From NCBI GenBank assembly GCA_946409935.1, contig CAMJYG010000026.1, positions 1 through 32,280 of the forward strand: a DNA stretch of 32,280 nucleotides. The letters run 5' to 3'. The stretch is from an uncultured Clostridium sp. Its GTDB lineage: Bacteria; Bacillota; Clostridia; TANB77; CAG-508. The translations under genes were made by a program, and so were the position numbers. Under the pieces are notes generated by a model. That model was given only the letters and a program-made list of their open reading frames with translations, searched no databases and had not been told where the DNA came from. This document shows positions 25,543 through 32,191 of the stretch, piece by piece (within the stretch, counting starts at the first letter, position 1; each line of letters begins with the position of its first letter).

Positions 25543-27477
25543 CTATTTTTTATTTTTAATTTCGTCTAATATTTTATTTTTAAATTCTATAAAACTAATA
25601 GCTCCTAAATCTCCTTCTTTATAAGAACGAACAGAAACTAAATTTCCATCTACCTCTTTTGGACCAACTACTAGCATATAAGGAACTTTTGCAAGCTCTG
25701 CTTCACGGATTTTGTATCCTGTTTTTTCATTTCTATCATCTACTTCTACTCTTATTCCATCTTTTAATAATTCTTCTTTTAATTTAAAACTATATTCATG
25801 TTGTTTATCTGTTATTGGTAATATTCTTACTTGCTTTGGAGATACCCATAAAGGCAAAACTCCTTTTGTTTCTTCAAGTAAGAAAGAAATAAACCTATCT
25901 GATGAACCTAAAATAGCTCTATGAATTACAACTGGTCTATGTTCATTTCCATCTTCTCCAATATATGTTAATTCAAATCTTTCAGGCAACGCAAAATCTA
26001 ATTGACAAGTTGGTATTGTTACATCATGTCCAAGAGCTGTTTTTATTTGGATGTCGATTTTAGGTCCATAAAATGCCGCTTCTCCTTCTGCTTCATAAAA
26101 ATCAATCTTTAATTCTTTTAAAATTTCTCTTAATTGTTCCTCTGCAGTTTCCCACATTTCGTCATTATCAATATATTTTTCTTTATTGGCTTTATCTCTT
26201 AAAGACAATCTAAATGCAAATCTATCTCTTTCGAATCCAAAATCTTTCATATAAACTTCAAATATTAAGTTTATAACTTTTCCAACTTCATCTTTTATTT
26301 GATCTGGTCTAACAAATAAATGAGCATCATTTTGACACATTTGACGTACTCTCTCTAATCCACAAACAGCACCACTATTTTCATATCTAAAATCATGTGC
26401 TAATTCTCCTATTTTTATTGGCAAATCTCTATATGAATGTAGTTCACTTTTATATATTAACATGTGATGAGGACAATTCATTGGTCTTAAAACTAGTTCT
26501 TCATTATCCATTTTCATAATTGGAAACATATCTTCTTTGTAATGATCCCAATGTCCACTTGTTTTATAAAGTTCTGTTGTTGCTATACTTGGAGTATAAA
26601 CATGACTATATCCTAATTGTAATTCTTTATCTTGAATATATCTTTCTAATATTCTTCTAATTGTTGCTCCATCTGGCAAATACATTGGAAGTCCTGAGCC
26701 AACTAATTTATGTGTCATAAATAGTTTTAAATCTTTACCTATTTTTCTATGATCTCTTTGTTTAGCATCTTCCAATTTTTGCATATATTCTTCTAATTCA
26801 CTTGCTTTTGGAAATGCAACAGCATAAATTCTTTGTAACATTTTATTCTTTTCGCTACCTCTCCAATATGCACCAGAAGATGATAAAATTTTTACAATTT
26901 TAACTTTTCCTGTACTTTCTAAATGAGGTCCTGCACACAAATCTGTAAAATCACCTTGTTTATAAAAACTAATTTCTTCTCCGTCTGGTAAATCATTTAT
27001 TAACTCTTGCTTATATGGTTGCTCATTCATTAATTTTAGTGCTTCATTTTTAGGTAAAGTAAATCTTTCAATAGCTATATTTTCTTTTATTATTTTTTTC
27101 ATTTCAGCTTCAATTTTTTCTTTATCTTCATCTGTAAAAGGCTTTTCTACATCAAAATCGTAATAAAAACCTTCATCAATAGCTGGTCCAATTGCAAATT
27201 TAGTATTAGGAAATAACCTTTGCACAGCTTGTGCCATAATATGAGAAGCTGTATGCCAATATGCCTTTTTTCCTTCTAAATCATCTTCTTTAAATGTATG
27301 TATAACTAAATTGCAATCTTCATTAATTGTAAATCTTAAATCTTTAACCTCTCCATTAATTTCTCCACAAGTTGCAACTCTAGCTAATCCTTCACTTATT
27401 TTTTTTGCAACGTCTAATATAGAAACACCTTTTTCAACTTCTATAATAGAGCCATCCTTTAATGTAATTTTAATCAT
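25543..27477 (-). CDS. thrS: Threonyl-tRNA synthetase
   Basis: A class II synthetase that charges tRNA-Thr. The 644-residue protein has an N-terminal TGS domain (1-60) and the editing domain with the zinc-type residues HTASH (H75, H79) and DLCAGPH (C181, H185). The catalytic core follows with motif 2 (LAHDFRYENSGAVCGLERVR), PMNCPHHMLIYKSELHSYRDLPI and motif 3 (HRAILGSSDRFISFLLEE). The anticodon-binding domain closes the protein (WVSPKQVRILPIT, GYKIREAELAKVPYMLVVG). A GGGAGGA site precedes the ATG. The 285-nt leader is a T-box, so expression rises when tRNA-Thr is uncharged. Confidence 0.97.
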   Translation of the reverse strand: MIKITLKDGSIIEVEKGVSILDVAKKISEGLARVATCGEINGEVKDLRFTINEDCNLVIHTFKEDDLEGKKAYWHTASHIMAQAVQRLFPNTKFAIGPAIDEGFYYDFDVEKPFTDEDKEKIEAEMKKIIKENIAIERFTLPKNEALKLMNEQPYKQELINDLPDGEEISFYKQGDFTDLCAGPHLESTGKVKIVKILSSSGAYWRGSEKNKMLQRIYAVAFPKASELEEYMQKLEDAKQRDHRKIGKDLKLFMTHKLVGSGLPMYLPDGATIRRILERYIQDKELQLGYSHVYTPSIATTELYKTSGHWDHYKEDMFPIMKMDNEELVLRPMNCPHHMLIYKSELHSYRDLPIKIGELAHDFRYENSGAVCGLERVRQMCQNDAHLFVRPDQIKDEVGKVINLIFEVYMKDFGFERDRFAFRLSLRDKANKEKYIDNDEMWETAEEQLREILKELKIDFYEAEGEAAFYGPKIDIQIKTALGHDVTIPTCQLDFALPERFELTYIGEDGNEHRPVVIHRAILGSSDRFISFLLEETKGVLPLWVSPKQVRILPITDKQHEYSFKLKEELLKDGIRVEVDDRNEKTGYKIREAELAKVPYMLVVGPKEVDGNLVSVRSYKEGDLGAISFIEFKNKILDEIKNKK

Positions 27478-27526
27478 AAAAAATTCCTCCCTGTTTACTC
27501 CATTAAGAAATTATTATATCAATTCA

Positions 27527-27762
27527 AAAGCACTCCTTAATGGATAAAATATAATATCCATAGGAGTGCTTAATTACACGGTTCCATCCTACTTTTAACT
27601 TAATTTAAGATTATAACGGTTCTTTTCCGTCTAGCTTATTCACTAGAAACTTTGAAGAGTTAGTTTTCAAATATGTTTTCTTAAATTGGCTTTCAGCCTA
27701 GTGACCAATTTTCTCTATAAGTAACCTTTATTTTACTTTTCTCTTACTCGTTTTTATCTATA
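27527..27762 (-). promoter_or_regulatory. T-box riboswitch controlling thrS
   Basis: The minus-strand leader contains the T-box core AGGATGGAACCGTG (about 27590-27577), which pairs with the tRNA acceptor end and forms the antiterminator. A stem III-like hairpin, ACGGAAAAGAACCGT, precedes it. A terminator follows (AAGCACTCCT ... AGGAGTGCTT, 27571-27528, then TTTT). In the stem I region GAG pairs with CTC around a loop whose 3' side reads GAAAACTAACTC, so the likely specifier codon is ACU (27664-27662), encoding threonine. Without charged tRNA-Thr binding, the antiterminator forms and thrS is read. Confidence 0.93.
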
Positions 27763-27768
27763 GATACA

Positions 27769-27797
27769 ATTCTAATACTTTTCATAAAAAAAGTCAA
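27769..27797 (-). promoter_or_regulatory. Promoter of the thrS T-box leader
   Basis: On the minus strand TTGACT (27797-27792), 17 nt, TAGAAT (27774-27769), placing the transcription start at about 27762, just before stem I of the T-box. Confidence 0.75.
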
Positions 27798-27834
27798 TAG
27801 AAATATTTACTTTTAGATTTTATTGTTATATAAT

Positions 27835-27908
27835 TGTTACAATTCATAGACACAATAACTTTATCATACTACAATAAATTACATATATTAAAGCTGTGAA
27901 TTATAACA
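27835..27908. repeat. Small inverted-repeat element upstream of tRNA-Thr
   Basis: TGTTACAATTCATAG (27835-27849) and GCTGTGAATTATAACA (27893-27908) are inverted copies with about two mismatches, enclosing 43 AT-rich bases. A lone copy of the right arm (GCTGTGAATTGTAACA) occurs near 15646-15661. The GTTACAATTCA end resembles the ends of the larger palindromic elements. The right arm supplies a possible tRNA-Thr -10 box (TATAAC). Confidence 0.45.
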
Positions 27909-27938
27909 TGTAATTATTAATTTTTTTATATTTTATCT

Positions 27939-28014
27939 GCTTCCATAGCTCAGTAGGTAGAGTGCAGCCTTGGTAAGGCTGAGGTCACGGGTTCGATTCC
28001 CGTTGGAAGCTCCA
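27939..28014 (+). tRNA. tRNA-Thr (GGT anticodon)
   Basis: A 76-nt cloverleaf with encoded CCA: acceptor GCTTCCA pairs with TGGAAGC, the D arm reads GCTCAGTAGGTAGAGT, the anticodon loop TTGGTAA has GGT, and the T arm is CGGGTTCGATTCCCG. A plausible promoter is TTACAT, 17 nt, TATAAC about 30 nt upstream. It faces away from thrS, whose T-box senses this amino acid. Confidence 0.97.
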
Positions 28015-28124
28015 TAATGCGTTTTCGTCGAACTGCTTGTAATTATTGATACAAGCAAGTTTTAAGAAAACAAAGTGAATATCATTTCACAATATATAAG
28101 TCGATTTAGTCGGCTTATTTTTTT
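28015..28124 (+). ncRNA. Conserved structured trailer downstream of tRNA-Thr
   Basis: The same ~110-nt sequence type as after tRNA-Gly (23987-23878 on the minus strand): a 6-nt spacer, GTTTTCGTC ... AAGAAAAC closing a helix, inner GCTTGTA/TACAAGC, GTGAA-tatca-TTTCAC, then the terminator AAGTCG-atttagt-CGGCTT with a T run at 28117-28124. It contains no open frame of note. Confidence 0.65.
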
Positions 28125-28198
28125 GCTTTTATCCATAAAAATTGGAAATAAAAGTAAGAAATAGCCTCAAAATATTGAAAAAAGGAGGTTTTTGTGAT

Positions 28199-28361
28199 AT
28201 GATATCTACAGTTAAAAGAGAAATAGCAATAAGTAAAGAATTACATTCTAAGATTGAATGGGCTTAAGACTTATGGAAAACCCAAGTCCTATGCTTCGAA
28301 GAAATTTCAAGGAGGTGCTTTTGATGGAGCAAGAGTTAGCATATTTGTTTCACTTGGGTAG
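28199..28361 (+). pseudogene. Small mobile-element protein, frameshifted
   Basis: An AAAGGAGG site precedes ATG 28199, which reads MISTVKREIAISKELHSKIEWA and stops at 28265-28267. Skipping one T at 28265 restores a frame that continues KTYGKPKSYASKKFQGGAFDGARVSIFVSLG and stops at 28361. The joined ~54-residue peptide is coherent, basic and helical, and resembles small proteins I associate with integrative elements. It is therefore probably a decayed gene with one inserted base. The following gene overlaps its second half in another frame. Confidence 0.5.
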
Positions 28362-28662
28362 TGATAAAAACAAAAGTAAATTAGCCAAAAAATTTGCTAA
28401 AGAAAATGTATCTGGAACTACTTCTCTATCAAATAATGCTATTCAATCTGCAAAAGATTTATCAAAAGTGAATAAGCACAACTTAAGAGATTACGATAAT
28501 TGTAGAGAATTAATTTTAACAATATATGGAACAAACGATATTGTAGAAGATGTGAAACAAGTATATTTAGATGAATTTGAAGAAGCTCGTATAGAATATA
28601 ATAATAAACAAACTAAAAAGGATAGAATAATAAATAATTATTTCCAAACAGAAAAAATATAG
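28324..28662 (+). CDS. Truncated mobile-element protein (possibly plasmid-recombination/relaxase-type N-terminus)
   Basis: A 112-residue frame from ATG 28324, which has AAGGAGGTG 6 nt upstream. The C-terminal half, VNKHNLRDYDNCRELILTIY then DEFEEARIEYNNKQTKKDR, resembles the first part of proteins encoded on Firmicute plasmids and integrative elements. I recall these as Mob_Pre/plasmid-recombination-type, with moderate certainty. It stops after NNYFQTEKI, far short of such proteins, and the next frame begins without its own start. The pair looks like an internally deleted remnant. No catalytic residues can be assigned. Confidence 0.4.
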   Translation: MEQELAYLFHLGSDKNKSKLAKKFAKENVSGTTSLSNNAIQSAKDLSKVNKHNLRDYDNCRELILTIYGTNDIVEDVKQVYLDEFEEARIEYNNKQTKKDRIINNYFQTEKI

Positions 28663-28681
28663 TATTCCTTTAAATGAATTA

Positions 28682-29407
28682 TTGTATATTTTAGGCATAA
28701 CTAAACATGCTTATAATTTTATAAAAAGTAATAGAAGATATAGTGCTATTGTTAAAGATATGGATACATACTTAATTACTCAAATTTTATCAGAAACTAT
28801 GGAAAAAGAAAGATATTATACTAAAGCTGAAATAAAACAGATTTGTGAAGCTAATAATATTTCATTACAAGACTTTTTTGATTATATTTTTGGAAAAGCA
28901 GTATATTTTGGACGCGATGACTATGAAAGATTATTAAATAATAAAGGGAAAATATGGATTGGTAATAGAAGTAAACTATCTAATGAATTTGTTAATAATC
29001 ATTTAGAGCAAATTAGAGAAATTGCAAGGAAAGTAAGCAATTATATTTATTATAAATATAAAAGTGAAAAAAGAAAATTAGAAAAAGAAGATCTAGAACA
29101 AGATGCTTGTATATTAATACTTGAAACTTGTGGAGATTTAGAAAAAAATTTTACTGATGATGAACTTTCAAGAATGATTTATTTAAGAACTAGAATTAAT
29201 ATGTTAAAGCATATTGGTACAGAATCAAAAGTTGTAAGTATATCTGGATATTATAAAAAAGCTCAAGATAGAAGTACTAAAGGAAATGGTAAGAATATTG
29301 ATTTAGTAATAAAAGATGAAAATGCTGATACTGAAAAAGATGCTTTAGGTAACTGTGAAAGTGAAATTGAAGAAAACTCTATTATAGGTTATTATATAGG
29401 TGGTTGA
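28682..29407 (+). CDS. Sigma-70-region-like protein of a mobile element (tentative)
   Basis: A 241-residue frame from TTG 28682 with no good ribosome binding site; the frame is open back to 28634 and reads KKYSIPLNELLYILGITKHA, so the true N-terminus is probably lost upstream. The middle, KLEKEDLEQDACILILETCG then ELSRMIYLRTRINMLKHI, has the look of sigma-70 region 2 (the DLxQEA-type core helix). The last third is polar and acidic with no evident region 4. I do not recognise a precise family. It ends at a strong terminator and follows the truncated gene at 28324. Confidence 0.4.
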   Translation: MYILGITKHAYNFIKSNRRYSAIVKDMDTYLITQILSETMEKERYYTKAEIKQICEANNISLQDFFDYIFGKAVYFGRDDYERLLNNKGKIWIGNRSKLSNEFVNNHLEQIREIARKVSNYIYYKYKSEKRKLEKEDLEQDACILILETCGDLEKNFTDDELSRMIYLRTRINMLKHIGTESKVVSISGYYKKAQDRSTKGNGKNIDLVIKDENADTEKDALGNCESEIEENSIIGYYIGG

Positions 29408-29442
29408 AAGAGAATGCTTATTTCTATTCGCATTCTCTTTCA
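29403..29442. terminator. Strong hairpin terminator after the sigma-like gene
   Basis: TTGAAAGAGAATGC (29403-29416) and GCATTCTCTTTCAA (29429-29442) form a perfect 14-bp stem that begins inside the stop codon of the upstream frame. There is no long T run, so it may act as an mRNA end-stabiliser as well. Confidence 0.65.
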
Positions 29443-29523
29443 ATTATGGCGAATTTGCCATAATTAGATTTATTATCAAGATAATGTGACTAACTCAAAT
29501 GCGACAACATTGTTGTCGCATTT
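29441..29523. other. Two further perfect hairpins in tandem
   Basis: AATTATGGC (29441-29449) pairs with GCCATAATT (29456-29464). Then AAATGCGACAAC (29497-29508) pairs with GTTGTCGCATTT (29512-29523) around a 3-nt loop. They form a run of three hairpins with the terminator just before and separate the mobile-element remnant from the Abi array. No gene is seen in 29408-29690 apart from the small RNA. Confidence 0.6.
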
Positions 29524-29595
29524 GGAAAGTAAATATAAAATTTTCTGGTTATTTGCTAATACTATTAAAGTTATTAGATTTTTTAATAAAATCGT

Positions 29596-29624
29596 TTGCT
29601 TTTTGGGTAAAAATATGCTAATAT
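29596..29624 (+). promoter_or_regulatory. Promoter of Abi small RNA 1
   Basis: TTGCTT (29596-29601), 17 nt, TAATAT (29619-29624), with TGC directly before the -10 (extended -10). The same arrangement occurs at 30988-31016. Confidence 0.75.
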
Positions 29625-29630
29625 ATATAT

Positions 29631-29675
29631 GAGTGGTGCTCAAGAAACTTTCGAAGCCTTGAGTCATTTTTTATA
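29631..29675 (+). ncRNA. Abi-associated small hairpin RNA, copy 1
   Basis: The predicted start is G29631. A stem GCTCAAG/CTTGAGT encloses AAACTTTCGAAGC, which itself can fold as CTT-tcg-AAG. It ends in TCATTTTTTATA, a terminator-like T run, 16 nt before the ATG of the Abi_2-type pseudogene. It is nearly identical to copy 2 apart from paired stem changes. Confidence 0.65.
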
Positions 29676-29690
29676 CTATTTGGAGGTATA

Positions 29691-30317
29691 ATGAAAGAAT
29701 ACAAGAATAATAAAGATCTTATAGATTATCTAATATCTAAAAATGTAATTATAAATGATAGAGAAAGAGCTTTAAAGAATATAGAAAAATATTCTTATTA
29801 TTAAATTGTAAATGGATATAAAGCTGTTTTTAAAGAAGAAGATAATAATTATATAGAAAATACCTCATTTGAAGAAATATTTGCATTATATGAATTTGAT
29901 AAAAATATAAAAGCAATATTCTTAAAGTATATTTTGGAAATAGAAGTTATAATAAAATCACTTATGTCAAATATTTTAGCAGAAAAATATGGTGTTGAAG
30001 ATTATTTAAAAGTAGAAAATCTTGATGCAGAAGCTGATGAAGATTTGGTAAAAGATTTTATATCAAAAATAGAAAAAGAGATTGATGACAATTATATCAA
30101 GCATCCTGCTATTAAGCATTACAAGGATACTTATAATTTTGTTCCACCTTTTGTATTGACTAAAATTTTGACTTTTGATGCTATTAGTAGGTATTACAGT
30201 TTACTAAAACAAAGTGATAGACAAAAAATAAGTAAATACTTTAAATTATCGGATAAATTATTAAGACAAATTTTAATAAATTTAACTATTATTAAAAAAG
30301 GATTTATACGAACTTAA
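29691..30317 (+). pseudogene. Abi_2 (AbiD/AbiF-type) HEPN protein, inactivated
   Basis: ATG 29691 follows GGAGG and reads MKEYKNNKDLIDYLISKNVI in parallel with the intact gene at 31087. A TAA at 29802-29804 replaces the serine codon of the intact copy. The frame then continues in register (IVNGYKAVFKEEDNNYIENT ... FVPPFVLTKILTFDAIS). It ends at 30317 as NLTIIKKGFIRT, exactly where the intact copy has NLTTIRNVAAHSDRL. So both a nonsense mutation and loss of the R-N-x3-H catalytic motif have occurred. The products would be non-catalytic even if translated. Confidence 0.85.
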
Positions 30318-30456
30318 AGAAGCTTGCAAAAGCAAAAATAATACTTTTAATGTAAAAAATATGAAAATAGTTTTAGCAAAATTTTTCTTATCACTTATAT
30401 CAAGAGTTAATGAAATAGAAGAATCATTAATCGCAAAAGGATATAGTAATGAATAG
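30298..30456 (+). pseudogene. Unrecognised C-terminal remnant
   Basis: An open frame shifted against the Abi pseudogene reads KDLYELKEACKSKNNTFNV and NMKIVLAKFFLSLISRVNEI and ends EESLIAKGYSNE at 30456. It is amphipathic, helical and without a start, so it looks like the end of another gene joined to the Abi remnant by deletion. I do not recognise it. It could also be a strongly diverged Abi C-terminus. Confidence 0.35.
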
Positions 30457-30469
30457 GAGTTGATAGTCT

Positions 30470-30910
30470 ATGAAGAATAATTTTAAAGAAATAATACAAC
30501 AAATATGCAATGAAAATGGTATAAAATATAAATTATTATCAAAAGATTGGATTATAATGCTAGAAAAAGATGGAAAAACAAGATATATTTGTGGATTTAA
30601 GTTTGACTTGAATGGGCATGGGATAGGTCTTATAGCAGATGATAAGTTTGCCTTATATGAAGTTTTAAAAGCAAAAGGAATTCCAATAATAGAACATAAA
30701 ATTGTTTATAATAAAGATAATCACTGTGATTATGCTATAACTTGTAATACATATGAATATGTAAAAGATTATTTTCTTAAACAAAATCAAAATATTGTAA
30801 TTAAACCAAATAACGGAAAGTGTGGATTTGATGTATTTAATATAACTGACATAAATGAAATAGATAAAGTTTTAGATAAATTATTTAATAATGAATATCT
30901 ATTTGTCTAA
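30470..30910 (+). CDS. Truncated ATP-grasp-domain protein
   Basis: A 146-residue frame with GGAG 8 nt before the ATG. It begins with FKEIIQQICNENGIKYKLLSKDWIIML. The sequence DDKFALYEVLKAKGIPIIEH then QNIVIKPNNGKCGFDVFNIT matches the N-terminal half of ATP-grasp ligases: the entry strand, and the nucleotide-binding lysine and glycine-rich loop in VIKPNNGKCG. It stops at NNEYLFV, before the large-loop and magnesium-binding residues of the C-terminal half. So it is a 3'-truncated gene with no predicted ligase activity. It lies between the two Abi copies. Confidence 0.6.
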   Translation: MKNNFKEIIQQICNENGIKYKLLSKDWIIMLEKDGKTRYICGFKFDLNGHGIGLIADDKFALYEVLKAKGIPIIEHKIVYNKDNHCDYAITCNTYEYVKDYFLKQNQNIVIKPNNGKCGFDVFNITDINEIDKVLDKLFNNEYLFV

Positions 30911-30987
30911 GAATTATGAAATTTTGTTTTTTGATGTAAAATTATGTGACTGGAAAGTGAAAATGTCTTAAAAAATTTAAAAAACAC

Positions 30988-31016
30988 TTGTTTTTTTATC
31001 AGAATTATGCTAATAT
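30988..31016 (+). promoter_or_regulatory. Promoter of Abi small RNA 2
   Basis: TTGTTT (30988-30993), 17 nt ending TGC, TAATAT (31011-31016). Spacer length and extended -10 match the promoter at 29596. Confidence 0.75.
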
Positions 31017-31022
31017 ATATAT

Positions 31023-31066
31023 GAGCGGTATCCAAGAAACTTTCGAAGCCTTGGGTCATTTTTTAT
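31023..31066 (+). ncRNA. Abi-associated small hairpin RNA, copy 2
   Basis: The predicted start is G31023. The stem ATCCAAG/CTTGGGT encloses the same loop AAACTTTCGAAGC as copy 1 and is followed by CATTTTTTATA. The stem differs from copy 1 at paired positions (TC..GA to CC..GG), so base pairing is kept. It ends about 20 nt before the intact Abi_2 gene. Confidence 0.7.
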
Positions 31067-31086
31067 ATAAGAGGTGAGTTCGGTTA

Positions 31087-31962
31087 ATGAAAGAGTATAT
31101 GACTAATAATGAATTAATTGATTATTTATCTTCAAAAGGTGTAATTATTGAAAATAAAGACAATGCTATACAAAAAATTGAAAGATATACATATTATTCA
31201 ATAGTTAATACATATAAATTGATTTTCAAGGATAAAAATGGTAATTATATTGATAATGTAACATTTGATGAAATATATGCTTTGTTTGAATTTGATAAAA
31301 ATCTAAAAAATATAATATTAAAAAACTGTTTAGAAATAGAAACCGTAATAAAATCAATTATGGCAAATCAAATTTCAAAAGTATATGGTGTAAAAGGATA
31401 TTTGAAAACTTCTAATTGGGATAGTAGCATTGATAATGATATAAAAGAAAACTTATTTGAGAAAATTAATAATGAAATTCAAAAAGATTATAATACTCAT
31501 ACAGCTGTAACTCATTATATAGACAAATATGGATTTGTTCCACCATTTGTTTTAGTTAAGATTCTGACATTTGGTGTTGCAAGTAGTTATTATGGTTTAC
31601 TTAGGCAAAGTGATAGACAGGCTATTGCAAAGTATTTTAAGATATCAGATAAGTTATTAAAACAAATATTAAAGAATTTAACAACAATAAGGAATGTAGC
31701 AGCTCATTCAGATAGATTATATAATTATACAAGTAAATTTTATCTTTCTTTTAAATTAATAGATAAAAACTATGTAAAATCTGATAATATAACTAATTTA
31801 TATATGGTAATAAGATGTATGGAAAAATTATTAACTAAAGAACAATATGAGGATTTATATAATTCTATACTAAAAGAAGTAGAAGTATTGAACAAAAAAC
31901 TAAAGTCTATAAATATATCTAAAGTTTTAAAAATAATGGGCTTTCCAATGAATAATGATTAG
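31087..31962 (+). CDS. Abi_2 family (AbiD/AbiF-type) abortive-infection HEPN protein
   Basis: A 291-residue protein behind GAGGTGAG. It opens MKEYMTNNELIDYLSSKGVII, typical of Abi_2 proteins. It continues with IERYTYYSIVNTYKLIF and IYALFEFDKNLKNIILKNCLEIETVIKSIMA, and carries the HEPN ribonuclease motif RNVAAH in LTTIRNVAAHSDRLYNY (about residues 204-209). Family members abort phage infection by cleaving RNA; AbiF-type proteins have been linked to an adjacent noncoding RNA and to the ancestry of Cas13. Here a small RNA with its own promoter lies directly upstream and could act as antitoxin. The gene appears complete and is followed by a third RNA copy and a terminator. Confidence 0.85.
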   Translation: MKEYMTNNELIDYLSSKGVIIENKDNAIQKIERYTYYSIVNTYKLIFKDKNGNYIDNVTFDEIYALFEFDKNLKNIILKNCLEIETVIKSIMANQISKVYGVKGYLKTSNWDSSIDNDIKENLFEKINNEIQKDYNTHTAVTHYIDKYGFVPPFVLVKILTFGVASSYYGLLRQSDRQAIAKYFKISDKLLKQILKNLTTIRNVAAHSDRLYNYTSKFYLSFKLIDKNYVKSDNITNLYMVIRCMEKLLTKEQYEDLYNSILKEVEVLNKKLKSINISKVLKIMGFPMNND

Positions 31963-31983
31963 AAATATGAATATAATAATTAT

Positions 31984-32020
31984 GAACTGTACTTAGAAAA
32001 CTTTAGAAGCTCTAAGTCAT
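31984..32020 (+). ncRNA. Abi-associated small hairpin RNA, copy 3 (orphan)
   Basis: ACTTAGA (31991-31997) pairs with TCTAAGT (32011-32017) around AAACTTTAGAAGC, one base from the loop of copies 1 and 2, and is followed by CATT. A TATAAT at 31972-31977 lies at the same distance from the hairpin as in the other copies, but there is no good -35 box. No Abi gene follows; it sits 22 bp beyond the intact gene. Confidence 0.55.
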
Positions 32021-32027
32021 TCAAATA

Positions 32028-32060
32028 ACCTAGAGTCAATAAATGATTCTAGGTGTTTTT
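32028..32060 (+). terminator. Terminator after the Abi array
   Basis: ACCTAGA (32028-32034) pairs with TCTAGGT (32048-32054), followed by GTTTTT. Confidence 0.75.
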
Positions 32061-32134
32061 ATTATTTTGTTTGTAAAATATTGATAATTATTAAAATTTA
32101 TGTTAAAGTATAAACAATAAATCATTTACAAAAT

Positions 32135-32178
32135 TGGAGAATCTTCTATAACTACCTAGAAAATTCTCCATTTTTTTT
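32135..32178. terminator. Bidirectional terminator between convergent genes
   Basis: TGGAGAAT (32135-32142) pairs with ATTCTCCA (32163-32170), with an eight-T run on the plus strand and TTTT on the minus strand. It separates the plus-strand Abi array from the partial minus-strand gene. Confidence 0.7.
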
Positions 32179-32191
32179 GTAACTTTTAAAT

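Noticed and set aside
29476-29667. Minus-strand frame of 63 codons over the hairpins and Abi RNA
   Set aside because: It overlaps a perfect hairpin and a well-defined plus-strand promoter and RNA; no ribosome binding site, no recognisable product.
29691-30317. Stop-codon readthrough or recoding joining the Abi pseudogene
   Set aside because: The frame also lacks the R-N-x3-H site at its end, so a recoded product would still be inactive; simple decay explains both changes.
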